Shown piece by piece: positions 1-6,882 of a DNA stretch of 7,806 nt (position 1 is its first letter; every line of letters starts with the position of its first letter). The DNA lies in NCBI GenBank assembly GCA_020072905.1, contig JAIQGB010000204.1:1-7806 (forward strand), written 5' to 3'. The stretch comes from Terriglobia bacterium (lineage in GTDB: Bacteria; Acidobacteriota; Terriglobia; UBA7540). The position numbers were made by a program, and so were the translations under genes. The notes beneath the pieces are model-generated. The model searched no databases, was not told where the DNA came from, and was given only the letters and a program-made list of their open reading frames with translations.

Positions 1-37
1 CGGCGCCAGGACCTGAGAGCGGGCGGGCGGATATGTA

Positions 38-1165
38 CTACCTGATCATCTTGCTGGTCGGCAGCCGGCGGACGACGAACTTTCGGGCCGCGTCCAGCCG
101 GTCCGGCAGGCCATCGGCAGGAGCCTGGCGGAGGAGGCGGTCGAGCCGCGCCGTGTCGATGACCGAGACAAGATTCGCGCCCGAGGCCGTCACCAGGGCC
201 AGCCGGCCGTTGGGAGTGACTGCGGCGCCGAACCCGTCGGCGAAGTAAGCATCGATGTCGTCGAGCAGGACTTGCGCAACGCTCGAACGCTGGCGAAAAG
301 GCACTCGGCCGCGCACGGGCCGGACCACCGCCATGCCGTGCGTTACCACCCAGCCTTGCTCGACGCGGATCAGCGGGTCCAGGTTTTTCGGCCGCAAGAA
401 GGGGACGATCAAGTAACCGCCCTGTGCCGGCGGAGCTTCCGCGATGTAGCGGAGCTCGATCACGCCGGGAATCAGGATTCGCTCCGTGACCGTCTGGTCG
501 GAAGTGGCGATGACGGTCAGTTCGGAAACGGGCGGCCCGTCGTAAGGCCCCAGGTGCGGCAGCAGGTTGGAAACGTAAATCCGCCGGCCATCGCGCGAGG
601 CCGTCACGTAATGCGGCGAACGGAACGCCGCCAGCCGCTTCAGTTCCTTTCCAGTGGCCAGATCGATGACGGAAACACTGTTGGAGATGCCGTTGGCGAC
701 GTACAAGGTCTTTCCCGCCGCATCGGTCGCCAAGCCGACTGGGCCCCAGCCGGTTTTGAGTGTGCGCTTGATTTGGAACGTCGCGGCGTCGATCTCACTG
801 ACCGTGTCGCTCCATTCGTTCGAGGCGTAAAGCGTCTTGCCATCCGGCGAGATGGCGAGGGCCTTGGGTTTCGACCCGACCTGAGCGCGCGCGACGACGC
901 GGGCGGTCCGCGTATCCACGGCGAGCACGGAGTTGCTGCCCTCGCAGACGATGTAGAGACGCCGGCCATCCGGAGAGAGCCGGAGGTCGGCGGGCGTCAA
1001 GTAGCGCGGCTCTGAGGAGGATGTCGGAAAGGTTTTGGCCACCGCCACGTCCGGCGCGGAGAACCGCCAGGCTGCGCCGAGTGCGAAAGCCAGGAGCACG
1101 GTGGTCGACAGCGCCCGAGGAAGTCGGGTCGAAGTTGTCGAATTGGCCGGGTCTTGGATCGTCAT
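38..1165 (-). CDS. Exported YVTN-type beta-propeller protein, possibly C-terminally shortened
   Basis: Encodes 375 residues. An N-terminal hydrophobic stretch at about residues 19-33 after basic residues suggests a Sec signal or signal anchor, so the protein probably works outside the cytoplasm. Propeller repeats follow: LSPDGRRLYIV (63-73), ISPDGKTLYAS (105-115), a copy ending KTLYVANG (152-159), then RDGRRIYVSN (191-200) and TPNGRLALVT (317-326), each paired with a strand such as NSVSVIDLATG (162-172). This is the YVTN/lactonase-like fold, used in many secreted scaffolds. No catalytic residue or heme motif is visible. The ATG shares one base with the upstream stop (TGATG), implying translational coupling to the FG-GAP gene. 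The C-terminus is odd: RKFVVRRLPT (361-370) resembles the lead-in to another blade, yet the protein ends five residues later at TAG. The 37 nt beyond the stop show no clear continuation. Family assignment is firm; function is unknown. Confidence 0.9.
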   Translation of the reverse strand: MTIQDPANSTTSTRLPRALSTTVLLAFALGAAWRFSAPDVAVAKTFPTSSSEPRYLTPADLRLSPDGRRLYIVCEGSNSVLAVDTRTARVVARAQVGSKPKALAISPDGKTLYASNEWSDTVSEIDAATFQIKRTLKTGWGPVGLATDAAGKTLYVANGISNSVSVIDLATGKELKRLAAFRSPHYVTASRDGRRIYVSNLLPHLGPYDGPPVSELTVIATSDQTVTERILIPGVIELRYIAEAPPAQGGYLIVPFLRPKNLDPLIRVEQGWVVTHGMAVVRPVRGRVPFRQRSSVAQVLLDDIDAYFADGFGAAVTPNGRLALVTASGANLVSVIDTARLDRLLRQAPADGLPDRLDAARKFVVRRLPTSKMIR

Positions 1166-2883
1166 CAGTTGCCCTTCGCCCTGCCTGAATCGCTCGCCCC
1201 TTCCGCCGGCTCCTTCACGGTCAAGATCTGGTCCGCCTTGACGTTCCCCAGAGTCTGAACAATTCCGCTCGGCCAGCGAATGGTGAGCTTGTCCACCTGC
1301 GTGTGTGGGCCCAGGCCAAAGTGAGGTCGCGGGTCGCCTTGGGAAAGGTAGCCGTTCTCCGAAACCGCCTCGACATACTGATCGAGATCACCTGCCACGG
1401 CCTCCAGCCGCGCACCAAAACCGTCACGGTTGCTCTTCGTACCCACCAGCTTGATGGTCAGCCAGTGGTTCCGCTCTCCGGCCGGCGGGGGATTGTTGTG
1501 GAGCAGGATTCCTTTGCCGCCCAGGGCCACGATGAAGCCGTCCATGTAGCCATCGTTGTCGTAGTCAGCAAAGCAGGCCCCGCGCCCCACCTTCTTGAAC
1601 TTGAAATAGCTGCCGAGGCGGCTGGATACGTCCGTGAAGGTCGAGTCGCCATTGTTACGCAGGACGGAATCTTCCATGGGAACAAGCCAATGCAGGCCGC
1701 CGTTGACGACGAAGATGTCCTTCCAGCCGTCGTCGTCGAAATCAAAGAAGCCGTCACCCCAGGCCACGTATTGGCCCGAGACTGCCGCCACACCGGTTTC
1801 CACCGTCGTGTCCAGCCAGAAAGGTTCCTTCCCGGGGTTGTGGAATAGCCGGTGGTAGCGCATGTCGGAGACGAAGAGGTCGGGCCAGCTGTCATTGTCA
1901 TAGTCGCCGAAGATGGGGTTCATCGCCGAGGTGGCTTCCCCGTTTGCTCCGAAAGCCGTGTTCACGTCGGGGGCAACGTTCTTGAATGTCCCGTCGTGGT
2001 TGTTGTGGTACATGTAACTTTCCATGGTGTCGTTGGCAACGTACACGTCGTCCCAGCCGTCGTTGTCGAAGTCACCGATCGTGACGCCCATGGCGCGCCC
2101 CGCGGGGTTGGCGATCCCGGCCGGCGCGGAAACGTCGGTGAAGGTCCCGTCGCCGTTGTTGTGGAAGAGGCGGTCGGGCGTGCCTTCGTAATCGAGAGGA
2201 CCGGGGAAAGCATCGGCCGTGAAATAACGCATCTTCATGTCGGGGTCGAACTGCAGATAGTTGCCGACGTAGAGATCGAGCTTCCCGTCGCGGTCATAAT
2301 CAAACCAGGCCGCGCCCACCCCGAAGTGCGGATTTTCGACGCCGGCTTTCGCGGTCGCGTCCGTGAACGTCCCGTTGCCGTTGTTGTGGTAAAGGATTGA
2401 AGATTTCCAATTGCTGACGTAAATGTCCTCGTAACCGTCGTTGTCATAATCTCCGACGGTCACACCCATTCCGAAGCCCTTGCCGGGGACACCTGCCTCG
2501 TGCGTGACGTCGGTGAATGTGCCATCAGCGTTGTGGCGATATAGGTGGTTCGTGGCATCCTCGCCCTGGGGAGTGGAGAACTTCGTCACGCCCTCCAGGT
2601 AGCGGCCGCTCGCCACATAGAGATCGAGCAGGCCATCATTGTTGTAGTCAAGCCACGCGCAGCCGGAGCCCGTCGCCTCCATGATTGAGCTGAGCTTTTT
2701 TTCGCCGTAGGAGTGATGGAAATTAATGCCCGCCTGGTCGGTGACATCCGCATAGGCCGGAAGCACGGCGGGCGTCTGCGGCCGCGCCGCCGGGCTCTGT
2801 CCGCCCAGCTCCAGGCCTGCGATCAGGAGCGTTCCCCCCGCGAGTGCCATCGGAATCTGTTTCCAGCGTTTCACCATCGTCAT
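1165..2883 (-). CDS. Exported FG-GAP/VCBS repeat protein with ASPIC/UnbV domain (CRTAC1-like)
   Basis: Encodes 572 residues. A basic start (MTMVKRWKQ) and a hydrophobic run at about 11-26 look like a signal peptide. The body has seven FG-GAP/VCBS-type repeats with calcium-loop motifs of the DxDxDG kind at residues 79, 145, 195, 271, 327, 381 and 440, each followed by a D-[ILV]-[YF]-V strand, and between them segments such as HNNGDGTFTDVS. This predicts an integrin-alpha-like beta-propeller. The C-terminal part, about 487-556, matches the ASPIC/UnbV domain (DGFGARLE, then GYLSQGDPRPHFGLG and IRWPSG), the layout seen in CRTAC1-like proteins. The fifth loop is DYDNDS, with Ser in place of the usual Gly. 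No enzyme active site is seen; a role in binding or surface assembly is inferred from the family. One base separates its ATG from the upstream TGA (TGAGATG) and there is no strong Shine-Dalgarno, so it probably depends on coupling to the heme-protein gene. Confidence 0.93.
   Translation of the reverse strand: MTMVKRWKQIPMALAGGTLLIAGLELGGQSPAARPQTPAVLPAYADVTDQAGINFHHSYGEKKLSSIMEATGSGCAWLDYNNDGLLDLYVASGRYLEGVTKFSTPQGEDATNHLYRHNADGTFTDVTHEAGVPGKGFGMGVTVGDYDNDGYEDIYVSNWKSSILYHNNGNGTFTDATAKAGVENPHFGVGAAWFDYDRDGKLDLYVGNYLQFDPDMKMRYFTADAFPGPLDYEGTPDRLFHNNGDGTFTDVSAPAGIANPAGRAMGVTIGDFDNDGWDDVYVANDTMESYMYHNNHDGTFKNVAPDVNTAFGANGEATSAMNPIFGDYDNDSWPDLFVSDMRYHRLFHNPGKEPFWLDTTVETGVAAVSGQYVAWGDGFFDFDDDGWKDIFVVNGGLHWLVPMEDSVLRNNGDSTFTDVSSRLGSYFKFKKVGRGACFADYDNDGYMDGFIVALGGKGILLHNNPPPAGERNHWLTIKLVGTKSNRDGFGARLEAVAGDLDQYVEAVSENGYLSQGDPRPHFGLGPHTQVDKLTIRWPSGIVQTLGNVKADQILTVKEPAEGASDSGRAKGN
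1549..2649 (-). repeat. Seven degenerate calcium-loop repeats within the FG-GAP gene
   Basis: The stretch covers the seven DxDxDG-type loops of the FG-GAP protein, spaced 66, 50, 76, 56, 54 and 59 residues apart. The repeats are also visible in the DNA: on the plus strand the string CCGTCGTTGTC recurs near 2056 and near 2437 in equivalent positions of repeats 4 and 2, both preceded in the protein by MGVT[VI]GD. These two copies are the most alike and may reflect internal duplication or gene conversion, although shared codon choice could also account for it. These are protein-coding repeats, not a separate genetic element. Confidence 0.85.
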
Positions 2884-2884
2884 C

Positions 2885-4393
2885 TCAATGCGCCGCCAGG
2901 GTTTCGGGTTCGACGCCCAGGCGCGTCGGCGTATCGAACCGCCGTAGCGTCAGCGGCCAGCGGTTCGTCGGGGCGACGGACTTGTCTTCATGGCAGCCGA
3001 CGCAGCCGCGCTCTTCGCCCGGGCGAGACCAGATCCAGCTCTTTTGGGCACGGATTACCTTGCCGGCGGGGTCGAGCAATTCGAATCGCACGGGCCGGTC
3101 CGCCGGTACCGCGATGAAGAACGAACCGTCCGATTCGACGGGCGCTTCTCCCAGGACGCGCTCTTGGGTGCTTGCGTCCTCATACATCAAAACGCGCACG
3201 CGTGCGATGTTCGCGGCAAGTCGTCCGCGGGGAGCGTCAACACTGTGGTAGCTGTCCAGGCAAATGAAGTAGCCTTCCTTGCTCTCCGGCTTGAGGGTGC
3301 TCCAGTACCACCGCGGGGCCGCGTGGGCCGTGACGGGCGCCGCCTCGACACTCGACAGCTTGGAATCCTCGTAAACCAGCCCGCCGAATGCGCCGCGCCC
3401 GGCGTCGTAAGTGTAAAGCGAGAATTTTTCGGGCGAAGCCGGGGATTGCGGGTTCTTGCGCGCGACAAGAAGCTCCTCCCCGGTGAGCCGCACTGGAGAC
3501 CAGGCCACAGGGGCTAGCGGACTCAGCGTCGAATTGTGCAGAGCGCCGGCGCGGATCATGGCCAGTTCGCCCCCCGCTTTTTCCTGCTTGCCCAGGTTCT
3601 TGATGAACACTAGGGAACCGTCATCCAGTTCCGTCGCCTGAGCGCGCACCGCGGTCTGTTGGTGCTCGCAGCGGTAAGAAGCCAGCCCGGAACCGTCGTG
3701 GCGCAACGTATAGAGCCCCGTCGACCCTTTCAGCCCCGGCACCAGAGGCGATGCGGCGGAGACCAGAATCCGGCCGTCCTTCAGAACGGTTTCAACCTGG
3801 TAGTTTCCCGGGCCGAAGGTGATGGGGTGGTCTTCCGAACCGTCCGGCTTGGAAAAATAAACTTGGGAATGGGCGACCCCGTTTTTGTTTTCGACAACCG
3901 TATAGATGATTCCTTCCCGAGCCAGATATGCCGGCCGGAGGCAGTCGGCTTCGCAGTGCGTGATCTGACTTTGGTGCGAGCCGTCCGCTTGCATCTCCCA
4001 GATTTGCCAGCGAGCGTCGGACCGTCTCAGTCCGGCGAAGAGAATCTTGGCGCCGTCAAAAGACACTCGCGGGTCGGCCGTGGCGAAGAAATTCGGGGTG
4101 AGATTGGTGACTTCCCGGCTCACACTGGGTTGCAGGCGGACCAGCCGGCTACCCTCGGGAAAACGCGCGCGCAGCCGACCGGCGGCGATCACCGGCGCCT
4201 GGACAAAAACGATAGCAGTGTCCCCGAGGGTTTGCGCGTGGAGACGTGCAGACGCCCCACGCTTGCCCGCCGGAGCCGCGCCTCTCACGTTATTTTCTTG
4301 GGGATAGGTTTGAAGCGTCGCAGAGGGGATGAGGGCGGCGAGGGCGATAAGCGAACAAATGAAAGCTGCCGGCGTGAGTCTGGGAAACTCCAT
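2885..4393 (-). CDS. Exported TolB/HzsA-like protein with one C-terminal c-type heme motif
   Basis: Encodes 502 residues. The start MEFPRLT followed by a hydrophobic core at about 8-25 is a plausible signal peptide. The N-terminal two-thirds looks like a TolB/WD40-type propeller: DPRVSFDGAKILFAG (107-121), IWEMQADGS (131-139), and later VYFSKPDGS and LYTLRHDGSG. The C-terminal third resembles the domain of hydrazine synthase alpha-subunit-related proteins: VESDGSFFIAVPADRPVRF (419-437), then SWIWSRPGEERGCVGCHE. CVGCH at residues 464-468 (window 2990-3004) is a c-type heme attachment site, so the protein is probably a monoheme cytochrome matured in the periplasm. HzsA similarity here is domain-level only and does not imply hydrazine synthesis. 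The axial ligand opposite H468 is not evident. A Cys pair, C147 and C151 (HCEADC), may form a disulfide. It is first in a three-gene coupled cluster. The ribosome-binding site is weak (AAGG about 7 nt before the ATG). Redox role inferred. Confidence 0.88.
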   Translation of the reverse strand: MEFPRLTPAAFICSLIALAALIPSATLQTYPQENNVRGAAPAGKRGASARLHAQTLGDTAIVFVQAPVIAAGRLRARFPEGSRLVRLQPSVSREVTNLTPNFFATADPRVSFDGAKILFAGLRRSDARWQIWEMQADGSHQSQITHCEADCLRPAYLAREGIIYTVVENKNGVAHSQVYFSKPDGSEDHPITFGPGNYQVETVLKDGRILVSAASPLVPGLKGSTGLYTLRHDGSGLASYRCEHQQTAVRAQATELDDGSLVFIKNLGKQEKAGGELAMIRAGALHNSTLSPLAPVAWSPVRLTGEELLVARKNPQSPASPEKFSLYTYDAGRGAFGGLVYEDSKLSSVEAAPVTAHAAPRWYWSTLKPESKEGYFICLDSYHSVDAPRGRLAANIARVRVLMYEDASTQERVLGEAPVESDGSFFIAVPADRPVRFELLDPAGKVIRAQKSWIWSRPGEERGCVGCHEDKSVAPTNRWPLTLRRFDTPTRLGVEPETLAAH

Positions 4394-4750
4394 CGTTGAC
4401 CTTGATTCCGATTGGACGAATTGTTTGCGAGGAGTTCGGGCAGCTTGTTTTCGTCTAATCGGTCCGGGATGCTTTTACTGTCAGCTCCCCGAGTTCCCAG
4501 ACCCAACACCCAACGTTCACTTGGCAGCTTATGGGCCGCCCTAGAGACTGTCGATGAGAAGCCGCAAGATTCGGGATGACGGCCGTCAATCCCCCGCCTG
4601 ATAGCCTCTTATTGTTGGTGGCCTAGTGCCTTGCTCGATGTATCTCGCAGGTTTCCGCTAGGACAAATTGTCTGCCCACGGAGCACACACAAGATGGACC
4701 GGATAGGCCTCGTAATAAGCAGAGAAATGGAGGGTGCCAGAAGTGCACGC
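4394..4750. other. Intergenic region upstream of the three-gene cluster
   Basis: This 357-nt stretch separates the end of the Crp/Fnr gene from the start of the heme-protein gene, both on the minus strand, and by position should carry the promoter for the left cluster. I find no convincing coding region, tRNA or GC-stem plus T-run terminator. No -35/-10 pair close to the sigma-70 consensus stands out on the minus strand. The one notable element is the palindrome at 4577-4588, listed separately. Confidence 0.7.
4577..4588. promoter_or_regulatory. Perfect 12-bp palindrome, candidate operator
   Basis: TGACGGCCGTCA is a perfect inverted repeat with no spacer. It is flanked by GGGA on the left and ATCCC on the right, which extends the symmetry imperfectly to about 20 bp with one extra A. 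It lies about 185-195 nt upstream of the heme-protein ATG, inside the only sizeable gap between the two gene groups. A dimeric DNA-binding protein could recognise it, but it does not match the FNR or CRP consensus and GC-rich palindromes of this length can arise by chance. Confidence 0.3.
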
Positions 4751-5440
4751 TCAGCGCTGTGCGGCAGCTTCCAGTTTGGGGAAATCTTGAATGTTCAGTC
4801 GGCGCCCGCGCGCGTCGAGCACCTGTTCGCGCCGGAACACGCTCAGCGTGCGGCTCACCGTTTCGGGAGAGAGTTCCAGGATCTCGCTGATCTCCTGGCG
4901 AGAGAAGGGAAGCACCAGCGAATAAGCCTTGGACGGGGCCTCAGTCTCTGAGGTTACGAGCGACAGCAGCAATGTCGCCACCTTCATGCGCGCGTCCTTG
5001 AAGCTCATATCGGTGACCTGCGTTCGCACCCGCGTCACTTCCGTGACCAGGAAGCGCACCATTCCGAGCGCGATATCGGTGTTGGCACGCAGGAAATCCA
5101 GAAACTCTTCACGGGAAGCGGCGCAGATTTCACTGTCGCGGAGGGTCACAGCGGTCAGAGGATAGGTGGCCTCGGTCAGCGCCTCGAGCCCGAGCAGCTC
5201 GCCCGGAAAAATCACACGCGTGATGCGGTCCTTGCCGTTCTCGAGCGATTTCACGACCTTAACCAGCCCGGCGTGTAAGGCGAAGACGTGTTGAGCGGTC
5301 CCGCCTTCGAAGAAGAGGATCTGGCTGCGACGGTAACGCGCCGGGCGGAAGACGCACCCCAGGCGCGAGATCTGTTCATTCGTCAGTCCGCGAAACAGCA
5401 TTCCTTTTAGAACAGGACAGTCCGAGCAAATGGGCCCCAT
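4751..5440 (-). CDS. Crp/Fnr-family transcriptional regulator, FNR-like
   Basis: Encodes 229 residues, the usual length for the family. Residues of about 25-120 form a cyclic-nucleotide-binding-type beta-roll (ILFFEGGTAQHVFALHAGLVKV, then FPGELLGLEAL), followed by a dimerisation helix (about 120-145) and a winged helix-turn-helix at about 178-215. The recognition segment SPETVSRTLSVF carries E193, S196 and R197, the E-x-x-S-R pattern of E. coli FNR that reads TTGAT half-sites, so an FNR-type box is the likely target. N-terminal C5 and C8 form a CxxC, and C106 sits where E. coli FNR has Cys122; the Cys expected shortly after the CxxC is missing, the next being C29. An oxygen-sensing Fe-S cluster is therefore possible but uncertain. 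The ATG follows an AGGAGA Shine-Dalgarno by 5 nt. The gene is 79 nt downstream of citrate synthase, past a strong hairpin. Assignment to the family is firm; the signal sensed is unknown. Confidence 0.92.
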   Translation of the reverse strand: MGPICSDCPVLKGMLFRGLTNEQISRLGCVFRPARYRRSQILFFEGGTAQHVFALHAGLVKVVKSLENGKDRITRVIFPGELLGLEALTEATYPLTAVTLRDSEICAASREEFLDFLRANTDIALGMVRFLVTEVTRVRTQVTDMSFKDARMKVATLLLSLVTSETEAPSKAYSLVLPFSRQEISEILELSPETVSRTLSVFRREQVLDARGRRLNIQDFPKLEAAAQR

Positions 5441-5467
5441 GGGATTCTCCTGGCGTTAGCTTTGTCT

Positions 5468-5505
5468 TCGTGCGCCGGGCCGGGTTTGCCCGGCCCGGCG
5501 CACGA
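5468..5505. repeat. Perfect 17-bp inverted repeat (hairpin) between citrate synthase and the regulator
   Basis: The left arm 5468-5484 (TCGTGCGCCGGGCCGGG) is exactly complementary to the right arm 5489-5505, with loop TTTG. It begins 15 nt past the citrate synthase stop and ends about 17 nt before the Shine-Dalgarno of the regulator gene. A second small hairpin (5-bp stem, 5513-5526) overlaps the citrate synthase stop codon. Neither strand shows a T-run after the stem (minus strand continues AAGACAAAG), so it is not a classical intrinsic terminator. It could attenuate read-through, protect the 3' end of the citrate synthase transcript, or be a dispersed palindromic repeat. Confidence 0.88.
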
Positions 5506-5519
5506 GATCCATCGCCTGC

Positions 5520-6812
5520 TTAGGCGGCGCGGCGCTCCGTGTTGACGTTGGACTTGATCCACTCCGTGCTGACCGACTTCGGACGAGTGATCGCAGTGCC
5601 CAGGGCGCGGTTGATGACCAACTGCGCGCACATGCCCAGGGCCCTCGATACGCCGAAGAGCACCGTGTAGTAGTCGAATGTGGTCAGACCGAAGTGATAG
5701 AGCAGCGACCCCGAGATGGCGTCCACATTCGGCCACGGGTCCTTGGCTTTGCCCTGCTCCCTTAGGACGCCGGGGACGATGCGGAAGATGGCGTCGACGA
5801 TTCTGAAGACCTCATCGCTGGCGCAGACGCGCCCGCCGAAGTCGTGGAAAGCCGTATAGCGTGGGTCTGTGATGCGTAGCACGGCGTGACCGTAGCCGGG
5901 GATGACGTGCCCGCCTTTGAGCGTATCCCAGGCGTATTGGCGGAGCTGCTCGTCGGTGGGCACCCCGTTATATTTCTTTCGCAGGTCAAGGACGAAGTGC
6001 AGGCACTCCTGGTTCGCCAGACCGTGCAGCGGGCCGGCTAGGCCGTTCATACCCGCGGAGACGGCGTAGTAGGGATCCGAGAGTGCCGAACCGACGGTGT
6101 GACATGTAAAGGCGCTGACGTTGCCGCCCTCGTGGTCGGAGTGCAGGGTCAGGTAGAGGCGCATCAGGTTGGCGAACTCACCCGAGGGGTCCGGTATCCC
6201 CAGCATCTGCGCGTAATCGGCGCCCCAGTCCAGCTTGGGATTCGAGGGCAGGGGTTCGCCCTTTTTGGTGTGCAACCGGTAGATGCCCGCCGCCACCGCC
6301 GGCAGCTTGGCGATCAACTGGAGTGAGTCTTCGAGCGCGGCCTCCCAGTACTCCTCTTTCCGCATCCCTTCCGCGTAGCGGCGGCGGAAGACCGAGTCCC
6401 GCTCCATCACCAGGATGGCGGTGTTGAACATGGTCATGGGGTGCGAGTCTTCCGGCATCGCTTTCAGCACCGCCCAGACGTAGGCCGGCACCTCGGCGCG
6501 CTTGCGCAAGTCTCCCTGCAGGTCCGCGAGCGCCTCGGCGTCGGGGAGTTCGCCCGTCACCAGCAAATAGAAGATTTCTTCCGGGAGCCGGTTGGCGAGC
6601 TTACCGATGGGAATATTGCGGATGACCAGCCCCGTGTCGGCATCCACGACGGAGGTATCACAAATCATTCCTTTGACGCCTCGCATCCCGCCGAAAGCCT
6701 GGGCTACCGTGACTTCCGAAATGACTTTGGTGCCGTGCTCTTTTACCAAGGCACGGACTTCCTCCCGGAGGGCCGGGATCTGACTTGCCAGTTTTTCGTG
6801 AAGCTTTGCCAT
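5520..6812 (-). CDS. Citrate synthase, eukaryote-like (mitochondrial-type) family
   Basis: Encodes 430 residues. The enzyme condenses acetyl-CoA with oxaloacetate to citrate, the entry step of the TCA cycle, in the cytoplasm. The active site is complete: H263 in GPLHGLANQE, H309 in PGYGHAVLR and D364 in WPNVDAISG correspond to pig His274, His320 and Asp375. The oxaloacetate-binding residues H227 (SDHEGGN), R318 (DPRY), R390 (FGVSR) and R410 (RPKS) also fall at a constant offset of 11 from pig numbering. This close colinearity places it in the eukaryote-like class, also known from Geobacteraceae, rather than the NADH-inhibited hexameric E. coli type. No mitochondrial-style targeting extension is present. 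The ATG follows AGGAGG by 6 nt. It lies between the deacylase gene (112 nt upstream) and the Crp/Fnr gene (79 nt downstream), all on one strand, so co-transcription is possible. I leave the symbol blank because gltA usually denotes the other type. Confidence 0.97.
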   Translation of the reverse strand: MAKLHEKLASQIPALREEVRALVKEHGTKVISEVTVAQAFGGMRGVKGMICDTSVVDADTGLVIRNIPIGKLANRLPEEIFYLLVTGELPDAEALADLQGDLRKRAEVPAYVWAVLKAMPEDSHPMTMFNTAILVMERDSVFRRRYAEGMRKEEYWEAALEDSLQLIAKLPAVAAGIYRLHTKKGEPLPSNPKLDWGADYAQMLGIPDPSGEFANLMRLYLTLHSDHEGGNVSAFTCHTVGSALSDPYYAVSAGMNGLAGPLHGLANQECLHFVLDLRKKYNGVPTDEQLRQYAWDTLKGGHVIPGYGHAVLRITDPRYTAFHDFGGRVCASDEVFRIVDAIFRIVPGVLREQGKAKDPWPNVDAISGSLLYHFGLTTFDYYTVLFGVSRALGMCAQLVINRALGTAITRPKSVSTEWIKSNVNTERRAA

Positions 6813-6850
6813 CGTTTGCCTCCTGGGCTAGATCAAAGGTATTCGGATTC

Positions 6851-6882
6851 CCCTGGCAGGCTCCACCCCCGGGCTGCCAGGG
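6851..6882. repeat. Inverted repeat in the leader of the citrate synthase gene
   Basis: CCCTGGCAG (6851-6859) pairs perfectly with CTGCCAGGG (6874-6882) around a 14-nt GC-rich loop. It lies 43 nt past the end of the deacylase gene and about 38 nt before the citrate synthase ATG. There is no T-run on the minus-strand exit side (GGGAATCC), so an intrinsic terminator is unlikely. It may be a leader hairpin or an operator. A TTGACA hexamer on the minus strand (6885-6890) just upstream could be a -35 element, but no matching -10 follows at the normal distance. Confidence 0.5.

Noticed and set aside
272..1015. 247-residue open frame on the plus strand
   Set aside because: It lies wholly inside the YVTN gene on the opposite strand, has no recognisable domain and no good ribosome-binding site; high GC favours such antisense frames.
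1303..2400. Two plus-strand open frames of about 180 residues rich in Val
   Set aside because: They are the antisense reading of the Asp-rich FG-GAP repeats (GAC and GTC are complementary) and not genes.
2885..4393. True hydrazine synthase alpha subunit (anammox)
   Set aside because: Only a C-terminal domain resemblance and one heme motif are seen; no beta/gamma subunit genes or other anammox genes are in the window.
3659..4399. 246-residue open frame on the plus strand
   Set aside because: It is antisense to the heme-protein gene, whose propeller and CxxCH motifs are clear; the plus-strand translation is Arg-rich with no family features.
4402..4415. TTGAT-N4-ATTGG as an FNR box before the heme-protein gene
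   Set aside because: One half-site is intact but the other matches at only two of five positions, and it lies within 25 nt of the ATG.
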